From Streptomyces netropsis (lineage in GTDB: Bacteria > Actinomycetota > Actinomycetes > Streptomycetales > Streptomycetaceae), in the NCBI RefSeq assembly GCF_014203545.1, contig NZ_JACHJG010000008.1, positions 239,934 to 303,933 of the forward strand: DNA of 64,000 bases. Direction: 5' to 3'. The translations under genes were made by a program, and so were the position numbers. Positions within the stretch are counted from its first letter, which is position 1, and every line of letters starts with the position of its first letter. Below are positions 42,057 through 50,058 of this stretch, one piece after another. The notes beneath the pieces were generated by a model. That model searched no databases, was not told the DNA's origin, and saw only the letters and a program-made list of their open reading frames with translations.

Positions 42057-42485
42057 CGCACGGAAGGTAGCAGCGGCAACCCACCGCTCGTGTGCCGGGC
42101 CCGTCCACCCGCCGCCTTCAGCGTGACGGCGTGGTCGGCGTCGTCGGCGTCGTCGAATTCGGCTCGTATGTACGTAATGAGCGCGTCGTTGGCGATCCCG
42201 CTCCAGCAGGCGATCGGCCGACAAAAGTGGTGTCGGTGTACTCCACTGTGTCCCCTGCACATCAAAGGTGATTTTTGATCAGTTGTCCGCGGCCTAAATC
42301 CTCAAGTCGGCTCGTTATCCAATCCATTCGCTTTCGTACGAATGCCTCAAGAGGCCTCGGCTCGGCATCAATACCGCGCATCAACAGCCCGGAACCGGGC
42401 ACGCCTCTGGTGTGTCAATAATGGGTGCGCCCCGCGAAGGCGAGGCGCACCGAACCACGAGAGCACCGTTACAGGGGGCACACGA
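42057..42485. other. Intergenic region upstream of lysine-rich gene
   Basis: No gene. It is noticeably AT-richer around 42240-42360, as expected of a promoter region. A GGAAC and GTGTCAAT pair about 18 bp apart at 42395-42420 could be an ECF-sigma promoter for the downstream gene but is not firm. Confidence 0.3.
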
Positions 42486-42923
42486 ATGAAGAGCGATCAG
42501 CCACACCAGGGAAGGCGACGACGACGCCTGGCCCGTAGGGTTTCCATGCTCATCGCCCTTACGCTGGGCGCCGCCCTGCTGGCAACGCCCGCATCGGCCG
42601 CCGGCGTGCACACCCCGGCCGAAATCGGGCACCACTCCCCCCTCAGCAGCACGGACGCCCGTCCGGTGACCGCCGGCGCGGTGGGCACCACAGCATCGCT
42701 GCACGGATCCGTCTCCTCGACGCACCACAAGACGGCCGATCACAAGAAGCTGGCCAAGGACAAGGACAAGGACAAGAAGAAAAAGAAAAAGAAGAAGGGC
42801 TTCTTCCGTAAGCTGGGTGCTGCCCTGCTGGTGGTCCTGATCCTCGGCGTCCTCTTCGTCGTGGCGCTGATCGTGCTGGTGATCTTCCTGATTCGCCGGG
42901 CCTCCCGGCGTCGCCGTTCCTGA
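42486..42923 (+). CDS. Exported lysine-rich single-pass membrane protein
   Basis: Protein of 145 aa. A twin-arginine-rich start and hydrophobic core (MLIALTLGAALLATPASAA) form a signal peptide. Then comes a Ser/Thr/His-rich linker, a block of alternating and then continuous lysines (KDKDKDKKKKKKKKGFFRK, about residues 90-110) and a C-terminal membrane helix of about 27 hydrophobic residues ending in RRASRRRRS. The polybasic block next to the helix would sit at the membrane face or bind anionic polymers. No known family recognised. A terminator follows. Confidence 0.7.
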   Translation: MKSDQPHQGRRRRRLARRVSMLIALTLGAALLATPASAAGVHTPAEIGHHSPLSSTDARPVTAGAVGTTASLHGSVSSTHHKTADHKKLAKDKDKDKKKKKKKKGFFRKLGAALLVVLILGVLFVVALIVLVIFLIRRASRRRRS

Positions 42924-43414
42924 TAGCGGATCACGAAATGGCCCGCGGTGAAATCGCGGGCCCTTTCACATACCCGATTGCCCTGGCGACGGGGGAAAGC
43001 CGCGCCCGTGGACACAAAAAGGCGGGCCCCTGCTCCCTCCACGGCAGGCCACCGGCCAGAGGCCGGCCACCGCCGCAGTCCGGCGTCCGCACCGCGCCTG
43101 ACCTCCCGCCCCGCGGCAACGGTTCGATGGCGATCTCCCCCGCGGTCGCCTCTTGCCCAGCTGACGGATACGCGACAAGATGCCGGTGAACGCGCAGCCC
43201 GCTCACCGTGCACAGCAGCCTCGCCATCGAACCGGAATTATTTTCTCCGCTCCGTCACGCATTCCCGTTCCGATACTCCGACCTCCGTTTACTCATGAGT
43301 AAGAATCCCGCATTCCCTCGGAGAGGCCGAGTAAGGGCCCATCCCTGCTGTGCCGACAGGTGTTCGCGGCCATCGAGAGATATCCAGTGAGCATGTCGAT
43401 AGGACTGGTGTGAA
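42924..43414. other. Intergenic region with terminator and promoter for the repeat protein
   Basis: No supported gene. It contains the terminator at 42940-42966; the part from 43230 to 43330 is AT-richer and probably holds the promoter of the repeat protein. Confidence 0.35.
42940..42966 (+). terminator. Intrinsic terminator after the lysine-rich gene
   Basis: GGCCCGCG (42940-42947) pairs with CGCGGGCC (42955-42962) around a 7-nt loop and is followed by CTTT. It lies 17 bp after the stop codon. Confidence 0.65.
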
Positions 43415-44041
43415 TTGAACAGCCAATTACGTCAGCTGTGGGGCAACCGTACGGCGATCGCGGCCGTCCGAAGACGGATCTCCGCGATGGTGGGAGCAGT
43501 CGCACTGATCGCGGCCGTCCTCACCGGCGCCGCCACCGGCACAGCCGCCGCCACGACCGGCACAGCCGCGGTTGCGGCCGGCGAGTCCAAGGCCGCCGCG
43601 GGCGGGTGGTCCTGCTCCGGGGCGCCCGTTCCGGCCGGGTACGTCATCACCATGTACGACCGCAACGGCTGCAAGGGCGCAGGTGCCTGGTTCCAGCAGC
43701 CCGCCCGCGATGGGATCTGGACCTGCTCCGGCTCGCCGATCGTCTCCGGGTACGTCATCAGCATGTACGACCGCAACGGCTGCAGCGGCATCGGTGCCTG
43801 GTACCACCAGCTGGCCCGTGACGGCATCTGGACCTGCTCCGGCTCGCCCATCGTCTCCGGGTACGTGACCACCATGTACGACCGCAACGGCTGCAGCGGC
43901 ATCGGCGCCTGGTACCACCAGCTGGTCCGCAACGGCATCTGGACCTGCCCGGGCTCGCCCATCCCGGCCGGCTACCGCAGCACCACCTACAACGCGACCG
44001 GGTGCAGCGGCCTCGGCGCGTGGTACACCGTACGCGCCTGA
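43415..44041 (+). CDS. Secreted protein of four 36-37-residue repeats
   Basis: Protein of 208 aa from a TTG start. An N-terminal signal or anchor (AVRRRISAMVGAVALIAAVL and an Ala/Thr-rich tail) is followed by four tandem repeats at residues 64-99, 100-136, 137-173 and 174-208. Each has the form G-x-W-x-C-x-G-x-P-x-x-x-GYxxxxYxxxGCxGxGAWY with two cysteines, probably one disulfide per repeat. The second and third repeats are almost identical. The repeat suggests a ligand-binding or wall-binding module used by multivalency. Function unknown. ATG at residue 25 is an alternative start. Confidence 0.75.
   Translation: MNSQLRQLWGNRTAIAAVRRRISAMVGAVALIAAVLTGAATGTAAATTGTAAVAAGESKAAAGGWSCSGAPVPAGYVITMYDRNGCKGAGAWFQQPARDGIWTCSGSPIVSGYVISMYDRNGCSGIGAWYHQLARDGIWTCSGSPIVSGYVTTMYDRNGCSGIGAWYHQLVRNGIWTCPGSPIPAGYRSTTYNATGCSGLGAWYTVRA
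43604..44038 (+). repeat. Four in-frame tandem repeats of about 111 bp
   Basis: Units begin near 43604, 43712, 43823 and 43934. The second and third (111 bp each) differ at only a few positions, showing recent duplication; the first and fourth are more diverged. Confidence 0.9.
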
Positions 44042-44104
44042 CGTCGAACGCACTTGACGTCTGACGCACCTGACTTCTCGCGTGCCTGACTTCTGGCGCG
44101 CACA

Positions 44105-44137
44105 CCGAAGGCACCGCGCACCCCGCGGTGCCTTCGG
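44105..44137. terminator. Perfect 14-bp bidirectional hairpin
   Basis: CCGAAGGCACCGCG at 44105-44118 pairs with CGCGGTGCCTTCGG at 44124-44137 around CACCC. It sits between the convergent repeat-protein and TTC38-like genes and can serve both. Confidence 0.7.
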
Positions 44138-44158
44138 CACGCACGCCGAGGCTTCTCG

Positions 44159-45565
44159 TCAGCCGAGGACCGTCGACGCCTGCTCCTTCGCCCGGCGGCG
44201 GGCGGCGGCGGCCTGGGCCGTGTCGCCGAGGTGATCCGCGAGTCGCGCCCGGGCCACCCAGTTGTAGGGACTCACCGGGCGCAGGCCGGTGCGCTCGCTC
44301 AGCAGCGTACGGGCCACGTCGTCCCGTCCGGCGCGAAGAGCCGCTTCCACCAAGGTCCGCTGCACGGCGTCCCGCTGGGCGTGACTGCCCCCGAAGGCGT
44401 GCAGGCGGTACCGCAGCGGGAGCAGGAGTTCGACCACCTCGTCGTACCGCTGCCGCCCGTACGCGAGCAGCGCCCGGCTCACCGGCAGTCCGACCTCGGC
44501 GGTCATCGCCACGTTGGAGACGTCCGGACCCGTGGAGCGGACCCAGGCCTCCCGGTCACGGATGAGGCGTTCGGCCTCGGAGGTGCGGTCCGCGCCGACG
44601 TAGGCCATGACGGCGTGCATGTCGTTGAAGACGTAGTAGGCGCCGTCCTGGCGTCCGGCCCAGGCGTCGGCGAGCGCCGCCCAGCGGCCGCCGGTGTCGA
44701 TGTCGGCCAGATACAGCCGCCACAGCAAGGACGCCGCGTCCAGCAGCTCCATCGCCGCCCCTGCCGATCCCTCGTGGTGAACGGCGTCGTCGTAGACCTC
44801 CAGCACCTGGTCCGTGCGCCCCGTCTCGAGTACGTAGAGGGCGTAGTGCCACCAGTTGTGGACTTTGAGGTAGTTGCCGTCCGTCCAGTCTCCGGCGCGG
44901 TCGTCCAGGTAGCGGATGCCCTCGGTGAACCGGCCCTGCATCTCGTAGGCGTGGACCACGGCGTGGATGCCCCACACGTCGCGCGCATTGCGTTCGACGG
45001 CCGCCAGCCCCACCTGTTCCGAACGGCTGTAGTGGCCTGCCTCCTCCAGGCCGAACGCGTACATGCCGAGCAACAGCCCGAAGTGCGGGTCGTCCTCGTC
45101 CCAGGCGGACAGCGCCCCGCCGACGCGGTCACGCAGCAGTGCGGCGCTGCCGGTGAAGAAGTCGATCTGGTGGCCCACCGCCAGGGCCAGTGCGTCCCGC
45201 GGGTTCGCCACGCTGATCTCGCCGAGGATGCGGCCGGCCCGGTGGATGTCGCCGTCCAGCCAGGAGGACGCGGCCGCGAGGTGCATACGCTCCCGAGGCG
45301 TCACGTCCGTCAGGCGTACGCCCCGGCGGAACGCGTCGAAGGACGTCCGGGCCTCGGCCGCGTCCTTCTCCTCCGTCCCGAGCAGGCCGAGGTAGGCCGT
45401 GAGGACGTTCCCCATGACCGAGTGCGGGGAGGCACGGACCGCCGCCCGGGCCTCGGTGGTCACCTCTTCCCGGAAGAAGAGCAGATGCTCCAGCGCCTTC
45501 TCGTAGTGCCGCACCGCATCGGCACTGGTGTGCGTCATCGCCTGAGCGTGCCGGTCCGTTCCCAC
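44159..45565 (-). CDS. TTC38-like tetratricopeptide protein
   Basis: Protein of 468 aa. The GTG at 45565 has GGAGG 7 nt upstream; ATG 45538 is an alternative. It is a full-length TTC38-type helical-repeat protein: AVRHYEKALEHLLFFREEVT, GHQIDFFTGSAALLRDRV, FGLEEAGHYSRSEQVGLAAV, WGIHAVVHAYEMQGRFTEGI, YLKVHNWWHYALYVLETGRT. The H-A-V-x-H-x-x-E and HNxWHxAL motifs are conserved in the family, in eukaryotes and bacteria, and may be metal-binding or catalytic. The biochemical role is not known. Confidence 0.85.
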   Translation of the reverse strand: MGTDRHAQAMTHTSADAVRHYEKALEHLLFFREEVTTEARAAVRASPHSVMGNVLTAYLGLLGTEEKDAAEARTSFDAFRRGVRLTDVTPRERMHLAAASSWLDGDIHRAGRILGEISVANPRDALALAVGHQIDFFTGSAALLRDRVGGALSAWDEDDPHFGLLLGMYAFGLEEAGHYSRSEQVGLAAVERNARDVWGIHAVVHAYEMQGRFTEGIRYLDDRAGDWTDGNYLKVHNWWHYALYVLETGRTDQVLEVYDDAVHHEGSAGAAMELLDAASLLWRLYLADIDTGGRWAALADAWAGRQDGAYYVFNDMHAVMAYVGADRTSEAERLIRDREAWVRSTGPDVSNVAMTAEVGLPVSRALLAYGRQRYDEVVELLLPLRYRLHAFGGSHAQRDAVQRTLVEAALRAGRDDVARTLLSERTGLRPVSPYNWVARARLADHLGDTAQAAAARRRAKEQASTVLG

Positions 45566-45853
45566 TCCGGTTCCTCCCGTGCGACCGCCGCGTCACCGCG
45601 GCAGCCCTCTTGACGTGTGCTCGGCCGCCTGCCGGACATCGCGGCGGCCTTTCATGCCTGCCCCCTCGCACGGGTCCGGAAGCGGCCGGAGGGCATGGAC
45701 GCCGTCCGCCCGGCGGCGGGTGAACGTACGGGCGTACGGAGCACACCGCGCCCGGGCCCCGCAATCTGGGCGCCCCGTTTCACGCTCTGCCGAAAACCCG
45801 GTCTACGCGACACTCTGGCACAATCTGGACTGGAGTTCTGGAAGGGCCTGTTG
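45566..45853. other. Divergent intergenic region
   Basis: No supported gene. It separates the TTC38-like gene from the flavin monooxygenase operon and should contain promoters for both directions; none is clear enough to place. Confidence 0.3.
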
Positions 45854-45928
45854 ATGCCACGAGGTTCGCCGCAGACCACCGCGAGCACCACGAGCCACGC
45901 CGTCCGCCCGGCCGGACCGGTGCGGTGA
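45854..45928 (+). CDS. Possible 24-residue leader peptide
   Basis: An ATG at 45854 with GGAAGGG 5-11 nt upstream opens MPRGSPQTTASTTSHAVRPA and ends in a TGA overlapping the GTG of the monooxygenase (GTGA). The monooxygenase GTG has no good ribosome site of its own, so coupling through this short ORF is plausible. It has no known homologue by eye. Confidence 0.35.
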   Translation: MPRGSPQTTASTTSHAVRPAGPVR

Positions 45929-47496
45929 TCCCGGCGCAGGGCACCCGGCCCGACCGGGACGCGCACGTCGTGGTCGTCGGAGCGGGCTTCTCCGGAATCG
46001 GCGCCGCCGTCCGACTGCGCCGGGCGGGGTTCCGCGACGTGCTCGTCCTGGAGAAGGGGCCACAACTCGGCGGCACCTGGAGGGACAACACCTACCCGGG
46101 CTGCGCCTGCGACGTGCCCTCGACGCTCTACAGCTACTCCTTCACCCCGGACACCGCCTGGACGAGGGTGTTCGCCGGGCAGCAGGAGATACACGCCTAT
46201 CTGCGGTCGACGGCCGAGCGGTACGGGCTCGGCGACGTGCTGCGCTGCGGGGTGCGGGTCCTGGGAGCCCGGTGGGACCCGGCCCTCGGGCGCTGGCGGC
46301 TGGAGACCAGCGACGGGCCCCGTACCGCCGCGATACTGGTCCTGGCCACCGGGCCGTGGCACGTCCCGCGCCACCTCGACGTGCCCGGCGTCGAGGAATT
46401 CCCCGGGCCCGTACTCCACACCGCCCGGTGGGACCACGACGTCGATCTGGCCGGCCGCCGCGTGGCCGTGGTGGGGAGCGGCGCCTCCGCGATCCAGCTC
46501 GTCCCGGCCATCCAGTCCCGCGCTTCGGCGGTGCATCTCTTCCAGCGGACCGCCCCATGGGTGCTACCCAAACCGGACCTGCCGGTCCCCGCCGCGTTCA
46601 ACCGGTGCCTGGACCGTGTGCCCAAGGCCCGGCGGGCCTTGCGCGCCGGGCAGTACGGGCTGCAGGAGAGCCTCGGCTGCGCCTTCCGCCACCCGGAGCT
46701 CGCGCGCCTCGTCGAGGCCGGCGCCCGCGCGCACCTGCGGCTCACGGTCCGTGACCGGCGGCTGCGCCGGGCGCTCACACCGGACTACCGGCTGGGCTGC
46801 AAGCGCCTCCTGACGTCCAGTACCTACTACCCGGCCCTGGCCCGGCCGCACGTTCACCTTCACCCCACGGCCGTGGCGGCTGTCCGTGGCCGCGAGATCG
46901 TCGGCGCCGACGGCACCGCGGTCCCGGCCGACGTGCTCGTCACGGCCACGGGCTTCCGTGTCGGTGAGCTGCCACTGGCCCGGAGCCTGCACGGCGCGGA
47001 CGGCCGTACCCTCCACGAGGCCTGGGGCGGGGAGCCGCGGGCCTACCTGGGTACCAGCGTCAGCGGATTCCCCAACCTCTTCGTGCTCCTGGGACCCAAT
47101 CTGCTCGGCGGCTCCACCTCCGCGATCACCGTCCTCGAAGCGCAACTGACATACCTCACCTCGGCCCTGACCCATCTCGACCGCAGCGGCCACGCCGCCC
47201 TGGACGTCCGGCCGGGCGCGCAGGCCGCGTACAACACGGCGGTACAGGAGGCGCTGCGGACCACCGTGTACAACTCCGGCGGCTGCACCAGCTACTACCT
47301 CGCCCCCAGCGGGCGGAACACCTTCGCCTGGCCCTGGTCGACCGGGCGGCTCGTCCACCGGCTGAGCCGCTTCGATCCCGGCGCCTACACCTGGTACACG
47401 CCGACCGGGCCGGCCCTCCTGCCCGCTCCCGCGGCGCCGCGGGACGGCCACCACGCGACGCCCACGCCAGGAGAGCAGCGAGGAGAGCGGCCATGA
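45925..47496 (+). CDS. Baeyer-Villiger-type flavin monooxygenase
   Basis: Protein of 523 aa. The FAD motif GAGFSG is at residues 19-24, followed by EKGPQLGGTWRDNTYPGCAC, in which the GGTW and D-x-x-x-x-Y-P-G-x-x-C-D are class-typical. The Baeyer-Villiger fingerprint appears as FPGPVLHTARWD, and the NADPH-binding second Rossmann motif as VVGSGASAIQLVPAI. The late LLGPNLLGGSTSAIT and PSGRNTFAWPW are also family features. It inserts oxygen into ketones or hydroxylates bulky substrates such as steroids or terpenes. Its stop overlaps the Rieske gene (ATGA). Confidence 0.9.
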   Translation: MIPAQGTRPDRDAHVVVVGAGFSGIGAAVRLRRAGFRDVLVLEKGPQLGGTWRDNTYPGCACDVPSTLYSYSFTPDTAWTRVFAGQQEIHAYLRSTAERYGLGDVLRCGVRVLGARWDPALGRWRLETSDGPRTAAILVLATGPWHVPRHLDVPGVEEFPGPVLHTARWDHDVDLAGRRVAVVGSGASAIQLVPAIQSRASAVHLFQRTAPWVLPKPDLPVPAAFNRCLDRVPKARRALRAGQYGLQESLGCAFRHPELARLVEAGARAHLRLTVRDRRLRRALTPDYRLGCKRLLTSSTYYPALARPHVHLHPTAVAAVRGREIVGADGTAVPADVLVTATGFRVGELPLARSLHGADGRTLHEAWGGEPRAYLGTSVSGFPNLFVLLGPNLLGGSTSAITVLEAQLTYLTSALTHLDRSGHAALDVRPGAQAAYNTAVQEALRTTVYNSGGCTSYYLAPSGRNTFAWPWSTGRLVHRLSRFDPGAYTWYTPTGPALLPAPAAPRDGHHATPTPGEQRGERP

Positions 47497-48533
47497 CACG
47501 GCGTCCACACCTGCGGCCCTATGACCGGGAGGTCCACGGCCACCTGCCCCCGGGCGTCGTTCCCGAGCCGGTCGCAAGCCCCACCGGCTGGTACTTCGCG
47601 CGGTTCAGCAAGCACCTGCGACGTGGCCAGGTGGTACCGGTCACTTATATGTCGCACGAGTACGCCCTGTTCCGAACGGCCAGTGGGCAGGTCGGCATGA
47701 TCGAGAGTCAGTGCTGCCACATGGGCGCGCATCTGGCCCGGGGCGGATACGTCCGCGAGGAGAGCCTGACCTGCGGATTCCACGCCTGGGAATTCGACGT
47801 CGCAGGCCGCTGCGTGAAGATCCCCGGCGGTTGCCGCATCCCGTCCCGGGCGGCGCAGCGCAGTCTCACGGTGAGGGAACACAGCGGATGCGTCTGGTTC
47901 TGGCACGGACCCGGTCCCGCGGAGCCGTTCACCGACCTCGACCACGCGCGGGACCGCCGGCGGTACCTGTACCTGCCCGGTGAGGTGCACGTCTGCCACT
48001 CGGACCTGCTGACCGTCAGCGAGCACGTCACCGATGTCGCGCACTGGCCCTGTGCGCACGGCGCGCCGGGGCCGATGACGTACGTTCCCCTGCGTGACGA
48101 AGGCCGTCACTTCTCCTTCGTGATCCGGCCGGTCGACATGAACGTCACCCGGGTGCAGCGCTTCCGCCCGTATGCCCGGGTCACGATGGCGAGCCCGACC
48201 CTGGCTCTGGTCAGCGCCCAGTCCCGGCCGGAGCCGGACACCAGGCCGCCGATGCTCACGGTGATCGCCGCCGTGAGCCCTGTGCGTCCCGATCTGACGA
48301 TCGCGATCTGGGCCGTCGTCGTACGCAAGCTCGGCCCGGACTGGCTGCTGTGGCCGGTCAACCGGCTGTGGGCGGCATTCCTTCGGCGTGTGGTGCGGCG
48401 CAACGCGGCGTCCGATGTGGACGTCCTGCGGTGGCGACGCCCCGTGGCCAAGGACCTGTGGTCGGCGGCGGACGGCGACTCGGTTCGCGCGTACCGGCGC
48501 TTCTACCGGCGCAACCTCCCTCCGGGCCCGTAG
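47493..48533 (+). CDS. Rieske [2Fe-2S] oxygenase (KshA-like)
   Basis: Protein of 346 aa. The Rieske cluster is bound by Cys-x-His in SQCCHMGAHLARGG and Cys-x-x-His in LTCGFHAWEFD, about 20 residues apart. The catalytic half has EHVTDVAHWPCAHG, in which D-x-x-H-x-x-x-x-H supplies the mononuclear iron, as in 3-ketosteroid 9-alpha-hydroxylase KshA and Rieske cholesterol desaturases. It overlaps the monooxygenase gene and is co-translated. It needs a reductase that is not nearby. The pair suggests steroid, hopanoid or terpene oxidation, possibly biosynthetic. Confidence 0.88.
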   Translation: MTRRPHLRPYDREVHGHLPPGVVPEPVASPTGWYFARFSKHLRRGQVVPVTYMSHEYALFRTASGQVGMIESQCCHMGAHLARGGYVREESLTCGFHAWEFDVAGRCVKIPGGCRIPSRAAQRSLTVREHSGCVWFWHGPGPAEPFTDLDHARDRRRYLYLPGEVHVCHSDLLTVSEHVTDVAHWPCAHGAPGPMTYVPLRDEGRHFSFVIRPVDMNVTRVQRFRPYARVTMASPTLALVSAQSRPEPDTRPPMLTVIAAVSPVRPDLTIAIWAVVVRKLGPDWLLWPVNRLWAAFLRRVVRRNAASDVDVLRWRRPVAKDLWSAADGDSVRAYRRFYRRNLPPGP

Positions 48534-48542
48534 GGCCGCGGA

Positions 48543-49016
48543 TCAGTTCACGTCGACGTCGTCGAAGAGTTCCAGCATCCGGCCGAGGACCTGTACGCAG
48601 GTCGTGACGTCGGCGTCGGTGAGGTCGCCGCCGACCTGGCGCAGCAGAGCGTGTTCGTGGTGGAGCACGGCATTGATGGCCGCCCGCCCGTCGTCGGTCA
48701 ACGAGATGAGCGAGGACCGCTGGTGGGCCGGGTTCGGGAGGATGTCGACGAGGTGCCGTGCCGCGGCGTCGTTGACCATGCGCTGCACGAACTGGCGGCT
48801 CAGCGCTTGGGCGCGGCCCATCTGCGGGACGGTCATGGGTCCGTGCTCGCGGAGCAGCTCCAGGACGCCCCGCACTCCGACGGAGATCCCCTGGATCGGC
48901 GCGTCCTGCTCGACCTTGCGCTGGACGCGCCGGTACAGCGGCCCCACCAGGGCGAAGACCTCCATGAGTCGGGGAGCGAGGTCGTCGGGCGGGAGGGGCG
49001 GGTCAGTGTCGGTCAT
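48543..49016 (-). CDS. MarR-family regulator
   Basis: Protein of 157 aa. The winged helix reads GVRGVLELLREHGPMTVPQM, GRAQALSRQFVQRMVNDAAA, PNPAHQRSSLISLTDDGRAA. The dimerisation helices flank it. It is divergent from an alpha/beta-hydrolase gene 91 bp away with three copies of a dyad between the two starts, so it should repress that gene and itself. Its stop is 9 bp from the convergent Rieske gene. Confidence 0.92.
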   Translation of the reverse strand: MTDTDPPLPPDDLAPRLMEVFALVGPLYRRVQRKVEQDAPIQGISVGVRGVLELLREHGPMTVPQMGRAQALSRQFVQRMVNDAAARHLVDILPNPAHQRSSLISLTDDGRAAINAVLHHEHALLRQVGGDLTDADVTTCVQVLGRMLELFDDVDVN

Positions 49017-49026
49017 CCGACCATGA

Positions 49027-49107
49027 TGACACCTGGGGTGCCGTCTTTCGGAAAAGAACATGACACCTGAGTTGTCGAATCCCTCGGAGTATGGCACCTT
49101 GGTTGTC
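49027..49107. promoter_or_regulatory. Three MarR operator copies
   Basis: TGACACCTGGGGTGCC (49027-49042), TGACACCTGAGTTGTC (49061-49076) and TGGCACCTTGGTTGTC (49092-49107) share the dyad TGRCACCTnnGKTGYC. The last directly abuts the hydrolase ATG and the first is 10 bp before the regulator ATG, so binding would block both genes. Confidence 0.75.
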
Positions 49108-49917
49108 ATGAACGACGCCTCCGACATCCGCACGTTCGAGAGCCACGACGGCTCCCTCGCCTACCGCGACACCGGCAGCGGTCAGCCCCTGGTGCTGCTG
49201 CACGCGGGCTTCATGGACCACACCCTGTGGGACGACCAGATACCGGCCCTCGCGCGCCACCACCGGGTGATCGCCCCGGATGCCCGCGGACACGGCTGGT
49301 CCTCCAACGCGAGCGGCCCGTTCCGCCAGGCCGACGACGTCGCCGCGCTGTTGCGTCACCTCGCCGTCGGCCCCGCGGTCCTCGTCGGGGTGTCGATGGG
49401 GGCGAACATCGCGGTCGACACCGCTCTGGAACACCCCGGCCTGGTGCGGGCCCTGGTCCTCAGCGGTGGCGGCACCCCCGGCCCCGGTGCCCCCTGGATC
49501 GAGGAGCTGCGAGCCGCCCAGTTCGGCGCGCTGGGCGCGGGGGACATCGGGGGCTGGCTCGACACCTTCGCGCGCAGCGCGGCCGGCCCGCACCGCACAC
49601 CCGACGCCGTCCACCCCGACGTCGTACGACGGCTGCGGGAGATGGCCGGGCGGACCATCGCCAAGCACACCGCCGCCGAACCGGACTTCAACGTCCCCGT
49701 GACCGACACCCGGACGCGCGCGAAGGAGATCTCCGTTCCCGTCCTGGCGCTCAACGGCGCACTCGACGCGCCCGACCTCATCGGCATGGCCGAACACGTC
49801 GCGCACGCCGTCGCCGACGGCCGCGTCACGGCCGTCGAGAACACCGGCCACTTCCCCAACATGGAGGAGCCGGACGCCTTCAACCGGACTCTCGAGGAGT
49901 TCCTGCACACGCTGTAG
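49108..49917 (+). CDS. Alpha/beta-hydrolase under MarR control
   Basis: Protein of 269 aa from the ATG at 49108; the ATG at 49060 lies in the middle of an operator copy and is less likely. Features: PLVLLHAGFMDHTLWDDQIP, DARGHGWSS, the elbow GVSMGANIAVD with the nucleophile Ser, and NTGHFPNMEEPDAFN with the His. It resembles non-heme haloperoxidase/esterase-like hydrolases. There is no clear ribosome site before the ATG, so the message may be leaderless or have a very short leader. Confidence 0.85.
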   Translation: MNDASDIRTFESHDGSLAYRDTGSGQPLVLLHAGFMDHTLWDDQIPALARHHRVIAPDARGHGWSSNASGPFRQADDVAALLRHLAVGPAVLVGVSMGANIAVDTALEHPGLVRALVLSGGGTPGPGAPWIEELRAAQFGALGAGDIGGWLDTFARSAAGPHRTPDAVHPDVVRRLREMAGRTIAKHTAAEPDFNVPVTDTRTRAKEISVPVLALNGALDAPDLIGMAEHVAHAVADGRVTAVENTGHFPNMEEPDAFNRTLEEFLHTL

Positions 49918-50005
49918 CAGCTCATCGGTGAGCCCGGCGACCGCCTGTCGCGGCGGGCGTCCGGCGCCCGGGAGGACGTGACCCATCGGCAGACGCGAGA
50001 CGCCC

Positions 50006-50037
50006 GGTGGCTCGGTGCTCCCGGGCACCGAGCCACC
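50006..50037. terminator. Perfect 13-bp hairpin between convergent genes
   Basis: GGTGGCTCGGTGC at 50006-50018 pairs with GCACCGAGCCACC at 50025-50037 around TCCCGG. It lies between the plus-strand hydrolase and the minus-strand amidase and can terminate both, including the long injection-system operon. Confidence 0.7.
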
Positions 50038-50058
50038 ACAGGGCGTGCGGGGCGGGAC

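Noticed and set aside
41628..42260. Cupin gene extended to 42260
   Set aside because: The extra 68 residues are an arginine run with no homology; the MDDSVYVGN start fits a single cupin domain.
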